NCBI GenBank assembly: GCA_036380435.1
Contig: DASVES010000316.1
Location: forward strand, 1-15,589
Direction of reading: 5' to 3'
Length of the DNA stretch: 15,589 bases
From: DASQDT01 sp036380435
GTDB taxonomy: Bacteria > Acidobacteriota > Blastocatellia > Pyrinomonadales > Pyrinomonadaceae
In this document: positions 1 through 8,726 of the stretch, one piece after another
Position numbering within the stretch: position 1 is the stretch's first letter
How the letters are laid out: the number at the start of each line of letters is the position of its first letter
Translations under genes and position numbers: made by a program
The notes under the pieces: model-generated
Told to the model about the DNA's origin: nothing
Database searches by the model: none
What the model saw: only the letters and a program-made list of their open reading frames with translations

Positions 1-64
1 TGATAAGTGATAAGACAAAAACCGTCTTCTCTTTCTTATCACTCATCACTTATCACTCATCACT
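1..64. repeat. TGATAAG-family heptamer hairpin, cut by window start
   Basis: Two TGATAAG units (1-14) face four units of the complementary sense at 35-62 (CTTATCA, CTCATCA, CTTATCA, CTCATCA). The spacer contains its own small stem AAGAC/GTCTT. The visible left arm pairs with 35-48 with one mismatch, and the rest of the left arm presumably lies upstream of the window. The right arm ends seven bases before the ATG at 71, with only TGCTTTT-like sequence between. Further copies of the family lie at 2910-2994 and 14470-14553. No T-run follows the stem, so it does not look like a standard intrinsic terminator. Confidence 0.85.
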
Positions 65-70
65 GCTTTT

Positions 71-529
71 ATGAATGTTATCCGCCTCCCGGTTCAGAAG
101 ATGACGCGCGAGGCGTTCGCGCCGTTCGGGATGCTGATTGATAGCCGCGGCGCGCGCGAGATCGACCTCGGCGGCGGCGTCCCGAGTCTGACGGGCGCGA
201 CCGCCGAGCGCCGGCCCTTCGGCTTCGAGTTCATGGCGCGCCACACGCGCACGATGCAGGCGTTCGCGCCTCTCGCCTCGCTGGAGGCGATCATCTGTGT
301 AGCGCCGCCGAACGAGGAGGGCGCTCCCGAAATTGAAAAGGTGGTGGCGTTCCGCGTCGAGGGCCGCCTGCCCTACGCCTACCACAAGGGCACGTGGCAC
401 ACGCCGCCCTTCGCCGTGGGCGAGTGGTACTCATATCTCGTCATCGACCGCGCCGGCACGCTCGACGACGATTACGAGCTGGTTGACCTGAAGACGGCGC
501 GCGGCTGCGCGTTCGAGATTGAAATCTGA
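71..529 (+). CDS. Ureidoglycolate lyase-like protein (AllA family)
   Basis: The 152-residue protein matches the AllA family (PF04115, cupin-like barrel) in length and in pattern. It has an N-terminal APFG segment (17-20), a His-Thr-Arg-Thr-Met-Gln stretch followed by F-A-P-L (58-68), and the hallmark GTWH (107-110). Family members split ureidoglycolate into glyoxylate and urea late in purine/allantoin breakdown. No other purine-degradation gene is visible, so the substrate is inferred from family only. The ATG at 71 is the first good start after an upstream in-frame stop in the hairpin (position 11). It has no Shine-Dalgarno; the hairpin arm lies directly before it. The next gene starts 28 bases after its stop, suggesting co-transcription with the coiled-coil gene and possibly nuoH. 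Confidence 0.8.
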   Translation: MNVIRLPVQKMTREAFAPFGMLIDSRGAREIDLGGGVPSLTGATAERRPFGFEFMARHTRTMQAFAPLASLEAIICVAPPNEEGAPEIEKVVAFRVEGRLPYAYHKGTWHTPPFAVGEWYSYLVIDRAGTLDDDYELVDLKTARGCAFEIEI

Positions 530-556
530 ACCTCACCTCAGAGAAAGGATGTAAAG

Positions 557-1012
557 ATGAGTACAGAACGCCTCACCGAAATACTCAACTACCTCAGCGC
601 GATGAGCCGCGACATCGGCGCGTTCCGCTCGGAGACCAACGCTCGTTTCGATGCCCTCGAAGCCCGCGTCGGCAAAATCGAAGTCCGCCTGGACAGCATT
701 GAAGTACGACTCGATAACATCGAAGTACGTCTCGATAACATCGAGGCTCGTCTCGACAAGCTCGAAGGCCGGATGGACAAGCTCGAAGGCCGCTTCGACA
801 GTCTTGAGGGGTACGTGGGTCGCTTAGAGACCTCGATGGTCGCCAGATTCGAAGCGATGAACGTGAAGTTCGACGAATTCCGCTCCGACGTGCGCCGCCT
901 GAACCGGAAGTTCGACCTCGTCTCGGAAGACTCTACGGAACTGCGGAGCGACTACCACGACATGAATAAAAGGGTGGACGCGCTCGAAAGAAAAACGGGC
1001 ATTCTGGAATAA
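557..1012 (+). CDS. Heptad-repeat coiled-coil protein, function unknown
   Basis: This 151-residue hydrophilic protein has no signal peptide or membrane segment. Its centre (residues 40-88) is seven near-perfect seven-residue repeats of the form (K/N/S)-(I/L)-E-x-R-(L/M/F)-D, which is the signature of a long regular coiled coil. The C-terminal third is also charged and heptad-like, with further leucines and arginines. It resembles the many short bacterial coiled-coil hypotheticals that oligomerise, and no enzymatic motif is visible. AGAAAGGAT (542-550) is a good ribosome binding site about seven bases before the ATG. The stop is only two bases before the nuoH start, so translation is probably coupled to nuoH. 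A role in Complex I assembly would be pure speculation from position. Confidence 0.8.
   Translation: MSTERLTEILNYLSAMSRDIGAFRSETNARFDALEARVGKIEVRLDSIEVRLDNIEVRLDNIEARLDKLEGRMDKLEGRFDSLEGYVGRLETSMVARFEAMNVKFDEFRSDVRRLNRKFDLVSEDSTELRSDYHDMNKRVDALERKTGILE
674..820 (+). repeat. Seven 21-bp in-frame tandem repeats coding coiled-coil heptads
   Basis: Seven consecutive 21-base units encode residues 40-88 of the coiled-coil protein. Units 2-4 (AGCATTGAAGTACGACTCGA and relatives) and units 5-6 (AAGCTCGAAGGCCG...) are nearly identical pairwise at the DNA level, not only in protein. That suggests recent unit duplication, and copy number may differ between strains. Confidence 0.8.
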
Positions 1013-1014
1013 CT

Positions 1015-2346
1015 ATGGACGTGTTCGCGCTGTTTGCGCCACCGACCGCCATCGACGGCCTGCTGCTGAAACTCTTCGAGCCGCAGACGGTCAACAACGT
1101 CGTCTGGCCGTTCCTCCAGATCGGGGCGGTGGTGACGGCCATCGCCGCGTGGGCGGCCTACGCCACCTATCTGGAGAGGAAAATCTCGGCCTTCATGCAG
1201 GCGCGTCTCGGGCCGATGAGGGTCGGGAAGTGGGGGCTTTTGCAGCCCATCGCCGACGCCATCAAGCTGCTGACGAAGGAAGACATCGAGCCGGACAAGG
1301 CCGACCACCACATCTTCCGCCTGACGCCCTACATCGCGGTCGTCGCCGCCTTCGTCGTCTTCGCCGTCGTTCCCTTCGCGCCCGACTGGGGCGTCATCAC
1401 CGACATCAACATCGGGCTGCTCTTCGTCCTCTCGGTGTCGTCGGTGGGCGTCCTCGCGCTGATTCTCGCGGGCTGGGCGTCGAACTCGAAGTACGCGCTC
1501 TTGGGCGGCCTGCGCTCGTCGGCGCAGATGGTCTCCTACGAAGTCTCGATGGGGCTGTCGCTCATCGGCGCGCTAATGTTCGCGCGCTCGCTTAGCCTCG
1601 CCAACATCGTCCACGCGCAGGGCGGCGACACCATCTGGTACATCTTCTACCAGCCGCTCGGCTTCGTCATCTTCCTCGTCAGCGGCATCGCCGAGAACAA
1701 CCGCGCGCCGTTCGATTTGCCGGAGGCGGAGTCGGAGCTGGTCGCCGGCTTCCACACGGAATACTCGGGGATGCGCTGGTCGCTCTTCTTCATGGCGGAG
1801 TACGCGGCGATGGTCGTCGTCTCCGCAATCGTCACCGTGGTCTACCTCGGCGGCTGGTACTTCCCCGGCGTTTACGCTCTGACGGAAGCTCGCGGCTATC
1901 ACACGCTCTACGTCGTTTCGGGACTCGTCATCTTCATGGTGAAGATGGCCGTGCTGCTCTACGTCTACTTCTGGCTGCGCTGGACGTTCCCGCGTTACCG
2001 CTACGATCAGTTGATGGATTTGGGCTGGAAGTGGATGATTCCGGCGTCGCTGATCAACATCTTCTGGACGGCCGTCGCCATCTTCACCGTGCAGGCGCTC
2101 GACGGCTGGCGCGGCCTCGACACGGTCGTCTCCCTGCGCCGTGGACTTGAGCTGACGCGGACGGGCACGGCCATCATGATCGCCTTCGGCGTCGCCGGTC
2201 TGTTCGTCGCCGCCGGCTTGCTCTCGGCCATCAACTCGCGCTCGCGCGACTTCAACTTGAAGAAGCAGCGCCGGCAGGTGCGTCTCGTGAGCGCGCCCGC
2301 AACCAGACAGGCCGCGCCACCCGCGGCGGTGCCAGACAACGTGTAG
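1015..2346 (+). CDS. nuoH: NADH-quinone oxidoreductase subunit H (NuoH)
   Basis: NuoH anchors the peripheral arm of Complex I to the membrane arm and forms much of the quinone chamber. The 443-residue protein shows the family signatures: ERK (54-56) followed by AFMQARLGPMRVG, GLLQP (74-78), the A-D-A-I-K-L-L-T-K-E-D stretch, and AENNRAPFDLPEAESELV (226-243) followed by GFHTEYSGM. About eight hydrophobic segments are visible. A basic/Ala-Pro-rich tail of roughly 35 residues after the last membrane segment (from about 405) looks lineage-specific. The ATG lies two bases after the coiled-coil gene's stop, with no strong Shine-Dalgarno. nuoG, the usual upstream neighbour, is absent here. Confidence 0.97.
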   Translation: MDVFALFAPPTAIDGLLLKLFEPQTVNNVVWPFLQIGAVVTAIAAWAAYATYLERKISAFMQARLGPMRVGKWGLLQPIADAIKLLTKEDIEPDKADHHIFRLTPYIAVVAAFVVFAVVPFAPDWGVITDINIGLLFVLSVSSVGVLALILAGWASNSKYALLGGLRSSAQMVSYEVSMGLSLIGALMFARSLSLANIVHAQGGDTIWYIFYQPLGFVIFLVSGIAENNRAPFDLPEAESELVAGFHTEYSGMRWSLFFMAEYAAMVVVSAIVTVVYLGGWYFPGVYALTEARGYHTLYVVSGLVIFMVKMAVLLYVYFWLRWTFPRYRYDQLMDLGWKWMIPASLINIFWTAVAIFTVQALDGWRGLDTVVSLRRGLELTRTGTAIMIAFGVAGLFVAAGLLSAINSRSRDFNLKKQRRQVRLVSAPATRQAAPPAAVPDNV

Positions 2347-2375
2347 GAACGTGAGCGGAACCGGGGGAGAGATTT

Positions 2376-2909
2376 ATGCCTGAAGTGACTGTGCCGCAGC
2401 CGACGTGGAGGGAGAAGCTGAAACGCTTCTTTCTGTTCGACCTGATCGACGGGCTGAAGCTGACGTTGAAGTACAACATCGGCGCGTTCACGGACAAGGA
2501 CTCGGTGGCGGGCCGGGGCATCTACACGGAGCAGTACCCGAAGGAGCGCCCCATCGTCGCGCCGCGCTTCCACGGCGCGCCGCGTCTGAACATGGACCCG
2601 GAGACGCACGAAAGCTTGTGCATCGCCTGCAACCTCTGCGCGCTCGCCTGCCCCGAGGACTGCATCGACGTGATCCCCATGGACATCGAGATGACAGTCG
2701 GCGGCAAGGCGCGCAAGAAGAAGGTTCTCGACGAGTTTATCTTCGACACCTCGCGCTGTATGTTCTGCGCGCTCTGCCAGGAAGCCTGCCCGACGGCCTG
2801 TCTGGAGCTGACGCAGGACTTCGAGCTGGCCACCTACTCGCGCGCCGGCTTCGTCTGGAACCGCAAGATGCTCGAACAGGGCAGGGAGCAGCCCAAATAC
2901 GAGGCGTAG
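2376..2909 (+). CDS. nuoI: NADH-quinone oxidoreductase subunit I (NuoI), 2x[4Fe-4S]
   Basis: NuoI carries clusters N6a and N6b, which pass electrons to N2 near the quinone site. The 177-residue protein has two ferredoxin motifs: Cys82, 85, 88, 92 (CIACNLCALACPEDC) and Cys128, 131, 134, 138 (CMFCALCQEACP). The N-terminal amphipathic region (about 10-35) contacts NuoH. GGGGGAG at 2363-2369 is a strong ribosome binding site six bases before the ATG. The stop codon TAG directly abuts the TGATAAG hairpin at 2910. The length is normal for the family. Confidence 0.97.
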   Translation: MPEVTVPQPTWREKLKRFFLFDLIDGLKLTLKYNIGAFTDKDSVAGRGIYTEQYPKERPIVAPRFHGAPRLNMDPETHESLCIACNLCALACPEDCIDVIPMDIEMTVGGKARKKKVLDEFIFDTSRCMFCALCQEACPTACLELTQDFELATYSRAGFVWNRKMLEQGREQPKYEA

Positions 2910-2994
2910 TGATAAGTGATGAGTGATAAGTGATAAGACAAAATCGTCTTTCACTTTCTTATCACTTATCACTCATCACTTATCACTTATCACT
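2910..2994. repeat. TGATAAG-family hairpin filling the nuoI-nuoJ gap
   Basis: The left arm 2910-2937 is four heptamers (TGATAAG, TGATGAG, TGATAAG, TGATAAG). It is perfectly complementary to 2958-2985 over 28 bp, and the variant GAG unit is mirrored exactly. A fifth right-arm unit plus CT leads straight into the ATG at 2995. The 20-base spacer has its own mini-stem AAGAC/GTCTT (2935-2950), shared with the element at position 1. The element spans the whole intergenic space from stop codon to start codon inside an operon. RNA copies would fold very stably; no T-tract follows. Confidence 0.93.
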
Positions 2995-3699
2995 ATGATT
3001 CTCTCTGGTTGGGAAGCAATCTTCTTCTGGGTGTTCGCGGTGGCGGCGCTGGTCGCGGGCCTGCTCACGATCATGGCGCGTAACGCGGTGCACTCGGCGT
3101 TGTTTCTGATCTCGACGCTCGTGTCGGTGGCGGCGCTCTTCATCCTGCTGGGAGCGGAGTTCATCGCGGGCGTGCAGATTCTGGTCTACGTGGGCGGCGT
3201 GATGGTGTTGTTCCTGTTCGTCATCATGCTCGTCAACGTGGGCGCGGAGGAGCGCAATCAGGAGAACCTGTTCAACCACCCCACACAGGTCGGGGCGAGC
3301 CTCGTGGTGTTGCTGCTGTTCGTCTTCGGGCTGATCTACGCGATCAACCAGTCGGCGGGGAGGTTCCGGCCGGTGGGGGCCGAGGCGGGACGGCAGGGGG
3401 TGGCGGCCGAAGCGCAGGGGCGGCAGCGCGCGGCGCGCGACCGTCGCCTGCCGTTGGCCGAGACGCGCACGTCGCGTCTGTCGCGCGACACGGAGACGGT
3501 CGGCGCGAGTCTCTACCGCTACGGCGGGCTGCCCTTCGAGATCGCCAGCGTGCTGCTGCTGGTGGCCATCGTCGGCTCCGTGCTGCTGGCGCGCACGACC
3601 AAACAGGAAGCGGCCGTCGATGACGCCGAAGCGCAAGCCGCCGAGGCGGACGCGCCGACACGCGGCGAAGGCGAACGGGCGGGCGTCGAAAACTTATGA
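2995..3699 (+). CDS. nuoJ: NADH-quinone oxidoreductase subunit J (NuoJ)
   Basis: NuoJ is a five-helix membrane subunit of the E-channel that couples quinone chemistry to proton pumping. From the ATG at 2995 the protein is 234 residues. The conserved third helix AEFIAGVQILVYVGGVMVLF (54-73) includes the pi-bulge Gly/Tyr region, and the last helix follows G-L-P-F-E (178-182). Between helices 4 and 5 sits an Arg/Ala/Gly-rich loop (about 120-165) longer than usual, and there is an acidic Ala-rich tail (from about 203). A GTG at 2923 is in frame, but its 24 extra codons would be translated hairpin repeat, so the ATG is preferred. No Shine-Dalgarno precedes it. The stop overlaps the nuoK start (ATGA). 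Confidence 0.95.
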   Translation: MILSGWEAIFFWVFAVAALVAGLLTIMARNAVHSALFLISTLVSVAALFILLGAEFIAGVQILVYVGGVMVLFLFVIMLVNVGAEERNQENLFNHPTQVGASLVVLLLFVFGLIYAINQSAGRFRPVGAEAGRQGVAAEAQGRQRAARDRRLPLAETRTSRLSRDTETVGASLYRYGGLPFEIASVLLLVAIVGSVLLARTTKQEAAVDDAEAQAAEADAPTRGEGERAGVENL

Positions 3700-4094
3700 A
3701 CAGCTCAATCGCAACTCTCGCCGCGCTGCTGTTGCAGGAGACCGCCACGCAGCGCATCTGGCAGAGCCTCCAGTACCCGGACACGTCGAAGTTTCTCGTC
3801 ATCGCGGCGCTGCTGTTCGTCATCGGCGTGGCGGGCGTGCTCGTGCGGCGCAACATCATCGTCATCTTCATGTCGGTCGAGCTGATTCTGAACGCCGCGA
3901 ACCTGAACTTCATCGCGTTTGCACGCTACTTTCAGGAGACGGGTAGTCCCAACGCCGTCGCCGGGCAGGTCTTCACGATTTTCGTCATCGTCGTCGCCGC
4001 GGCCGAGGCGGCCATCGGCCTCGGCATCGTCATCGCGCTCTACCGGAACAAAGAGACGATCTTCGCGGACAAGATTGATCTGTTGAAGTGGTAG
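3696..4094 (+). CDS. nuoK: NADH-quinone oxidoreductase subunit K (NuoK)
   Basis: NuoK is a three-helix membrane subunit whose two buried glutamates lie on the proton path. Both are visible: Glu62 in FMSVELILNAANLNF and Glu104 in IVVAAAEAAIGLGIVIAL. At 132 residues it is longer than the usual 100 or so. The excess is a polar N-terminal extension of roughly 30 residues before the first helix. No internal Met start precedes that helix, so the extension may be real, with translation coupled through the four-base overlap with nuoJ. The stop codon is embedded in the first bases of the next hairpin. Confidence 0.95.
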   Translation: MNSSIATLAALLLQETATQRIWQSLQYPDTSKFLVIAALLFVIGVAGVLVRRNIIVIFMSVELILNAANLNFIAFARYFQETGSPNAVAGQVFTIFVIVVAAAEAAIGLGIVIALYRNKETIFADKIDLLKW

Positions 4095-4173
4095 TTCAAA
4101 GTTCCGAGTTCAAAGTTCAAAGTCAAGACCTGACTTTCCGAACTTTGAACTTTGAACTTTGAACCTTGAACTT
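4093..4173. repeat. GTTCAAA-family heptamer hairpin between nuoK and nuoL
   Basis: The left arm (4093-4125) is built of GTTCAAA heptamers with one GTTCCGA variant. A five-base loop follows, and the right arm (4131-4173) is TTTGAAC heptamers. The arms pair over about 33 bp with a two-base bulge and a few mismatches. The left arm overlaps the nuoK stop codon and the right arm ends directly at the nuoL ATG. The design matches the TGATAAG hairpins (heptamer unit, inverted arms, stop-to-start placement), but the unit sequence is unrelated. Confidence 0.92.
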
Positions 4174-6831
<2,658 letters not shown>

Positions 6832-6833
6832 TC

Positions 6834-6968
6834 GGAAAAATTAACATGGATGGACAGGATGGGGAGGATAGAAGATTAAAAAGGACAGGATTTGAACTCT
6901 GACTATTGAGATTTGAAATCTTAAATCCTATCCATCCTGTCCATCCATGTTAATAATTTTTTCGGGAG
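6834..6968. repeat. GGATGGACA-family inverted repeat between nuoL and nuoM
   Basis: A perfect 22-bp inverted repeat pairs 6841-6862 (TTAACATGGATGGACAGG...) with 6932-6953. It extends outward through A-rich/T-rich flanks (CGGAAAAA at 6833-6840, TTTTTTCGGG at 6957-6966) and partly inward. Units are about nine bases (GGATGGACA, GGATGGGGA, GGATAGAAG). The roughly 69-base interior is AT-rich with weak direct and inverted repeats of GATTTGAA. The GGGAG used as the nuoM ribosome binding site lies at 6964-6968, at the outer edge of the right arm, so folding could affect access to it. Confidence 0.9.
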
Positions 6969-6975
6969 TGTCTCA

Positions 6976-8667
6976 GTGAAAATCCCTTACCTTCTCTCCA
7001 TCATCACCTGGCTCCCGGCCGTCGGCGCCGTCATCGTCCTCGCCCTCTTTAAGAAGGGGCAGGCGGACGCCATCAAGAAGTTCACGACCGCGTGGTTCGG
7101 CCTCGCCTTCCTCGTCTCCCTCGGCCTGCTCGGCTACGACCGGGCGGCGGGCGGGATGCAGTTTTTGGAAGACGCGCAGTGGATTCCCACCATCGGCGCG
7201 CGCTACCAGATGGGCGTGGACGGCGTCTCGACGCTGCTCATCATCCTCACCACGCTGCTCGGCGTGATCGCCGCGCTCTCCTCGTGGGAGTACATCGGGA
7301 AGCGCGAAAAGGAATACTACGCGCTGCTGCTGCTGTTGCAGTCGGCCGTGGTCGGCGTCTTCGCGTCGATGGACTTGTTTCTGTTCTACCTCTTCTTCGA
7401 GGTGTCGCTCGTGCCGATGTACTTCCTCATCGGCATCTGGGGCGGCGACAATCGTCTCTACGCGGCCATCAAGTTTTTTCTCTACACGCTCGTCGGGTCG
7501 GTGGCGCTCCTGCTCGGCGTCATCAAGCTGTATTTTTTGACGCAGGACGCGGCGCTCGTCGGCGCCATCACGGAGGCGACGAAGCTCAACGTCGCGGGGA
7601 ACACGGAGGCGCTGGCGCTCTTAAACAGCACGGCCGCGCAGGCGCGCGCCGCGGGCACCGGCACTTTCAACATCATGTTCCTGCAATCACTCGGCTCGGT
7701 GCTGCCGATGGGGACGATGCAGGTGTTGCTGTTCTTCGCGTTCGCCTTGGGGTTCGCCATCAAGGTGCCGATGTGGCCGTTCCACACGTGGCTGCCGGAC
7801 GCGCACGTCGAAGCGCCGACGGCCGGCTCCGTCATCCTCGCCGGCATCCTCCTCAAGCTCGGCACCTACGGCTTCTTCCGCTTCAACCTGCCGATGTTCC
7901 CCCGCGCCTCGGCCGACACCGCCTACTGGGGGTCTTTCGGCGTCCGCAACGTGATGGTCACGCTCGCCATCATCGGCATCATCTACGGCGCGCTCGCCGC
8001 CATGTACTTCGTCGTCAAGCGCGACGGCGACGTGAAAAAACTCGTCGCCTATTCGTCCGTCTCCTCGATGGGCATCGTCATGCTGGGGCTGTTCGCCTTA
8101 AACCCGAACGGCCTCAACGGCGCCGTGCTCCACATGATCAACCACGGCATCTACTCCGGCGCGCTCTTCCTCCTCGTCGGCATCATCTACGAGCGCCGGC
8201 ACACGCGGAAGGTGTCGGAGTTCGGCGGTCTGTCGCACGTCATGCCCGGCTACGCGGCCGTCTTTCTGGCGATGGCGATGACGGCCATCGGCCTGCCGCT
8301 GCTGTGCGTCTTCATCTCGGAATTCCTCGCCCTGCGCGGGGCGTTCGAGGCGAACCCGTGGTGGGCCGGCTGGGGCGCGCTCGGCATCGTCTTGAACGCC
8401 GGCTATATGCTCTGGCTCTACCAGCGGATGTTCTTCGGCCAGATAGACAACCCGAAGAACGAACACTTGCGCGACATGAAGGGGCGCGAGTGGGCTTACA
8501 TGCTGCCGCTGCTCGTGCTGTCGCTCTGGATCGGCGTCTATCCGAAGCCGTTCCTCGAATACATCCAGCGCCCCGTCAACTCAGTGGTGCGCCAGATACG
8601 GCCTAACTATCCGATTCCCGGCGCGCCCGCGGCGCGGGCCACGGCGGAGCGGGCCGTCAACAAGTGA
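6976..8667 (+). CDS. nuoM: NADH-quinone oxidoreductase subunit M (NuoM)
   Basis: NuoM is the middle antiporter-like proton pump. The 563-residue protein contains Glu142 in FYLFFEVSLVPMYFLIGIWG, Lys263 in FAIKVPMWPFHTWLPDAHVE, and the APTAGSVILAGILLKLGTYG signature. The loop between helices at about 190-235 (Ala/Thr/Asn-rich) is longer than usual. The start is GTG at 6976, supported by GGGAG at 6964-6968 seven bases upstream and by the hydrophobic N-terminus (KIPYLLSIITWLPAVGA) typical of the family. The next gene begins 59 bases after the stop and is not a nuo gene. Confidence 0.97.
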   Translation: MKIPYLLSIITWLPAVGAVIVLALFKKGQADAIKKFTTAWFGLAFLVSLGLLGYDRAAGGMQFLEDAQWIPTIGARYQMGVDGVSTLLIILTTLLGVIAALSSWEYIGKREKEYYALLLLLQSAVVGVFASMDLFLFYLFFEVSLVPMYFLIGIWGGDNRLYAAIKFFLYTLVGSVALLLGVIKLYFLTQDAALVGAITEATKLNVAGNTEALALLNSTAAQARAAGTGTFNIMFLQSLGSVLPMGTMQVLLFFAFALGFAIKVPMWPFHTWLPDAHVEAPTAGSVILAGILLKLGTYGFFRFNLPMFPRASADTAYWGSFGVRNVMVTLAIIGIIYGALAAMYFVVKRDGDVKKLVAYSSVSSMGIVMLGLFALNPNGLNGAVLHMINHGIYSGALFLLVGIIYERRHTRKVSEFGGLSHVMPGYAAVFLAMAMTAIGLPLLCVFISEFLALRGAFEANPWWAGWGALGIVLNAGYMLWLYQRMFFGQIDNPKNEHLRDMKGREWAYMLPLLVLSLWIGVYPKPFLEYIQRPVNSVVRQIRPNYPIPGAPAARATAERAVNK

Positions 8668-8726
8668 CGCCGGACACTGCACGCTCGGCGCCGTCCTTAA
8701 ATACTCACGAACGGAGGAAGACCACG

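Noticed and set aside
2923..2994. GTG start for nuoJ within the hairpin
   Set aside because: It would add 24 residues coded by the repeat (ISDK..., SLITHHLSLIT) not seen in NuoJ proteins; the ATG at 2995 begins the normal first helix.
2910..2994. CRISPR array
   Set aside because: Units are seven bases with no unique spacers and the arms are inverted.
4159..4173. TTG start for nuoL
   Set aside because: It lies in GTTCAAA-family repeat DNA; the ATG at 4174 starts at the usual family N-terminus.
8664..8726. GTG start for the secreted protein, overlapping the nuoM stop
   Set aside because: GGAGG at 8713-8717 and the signal peptide both point to ATG 8727.
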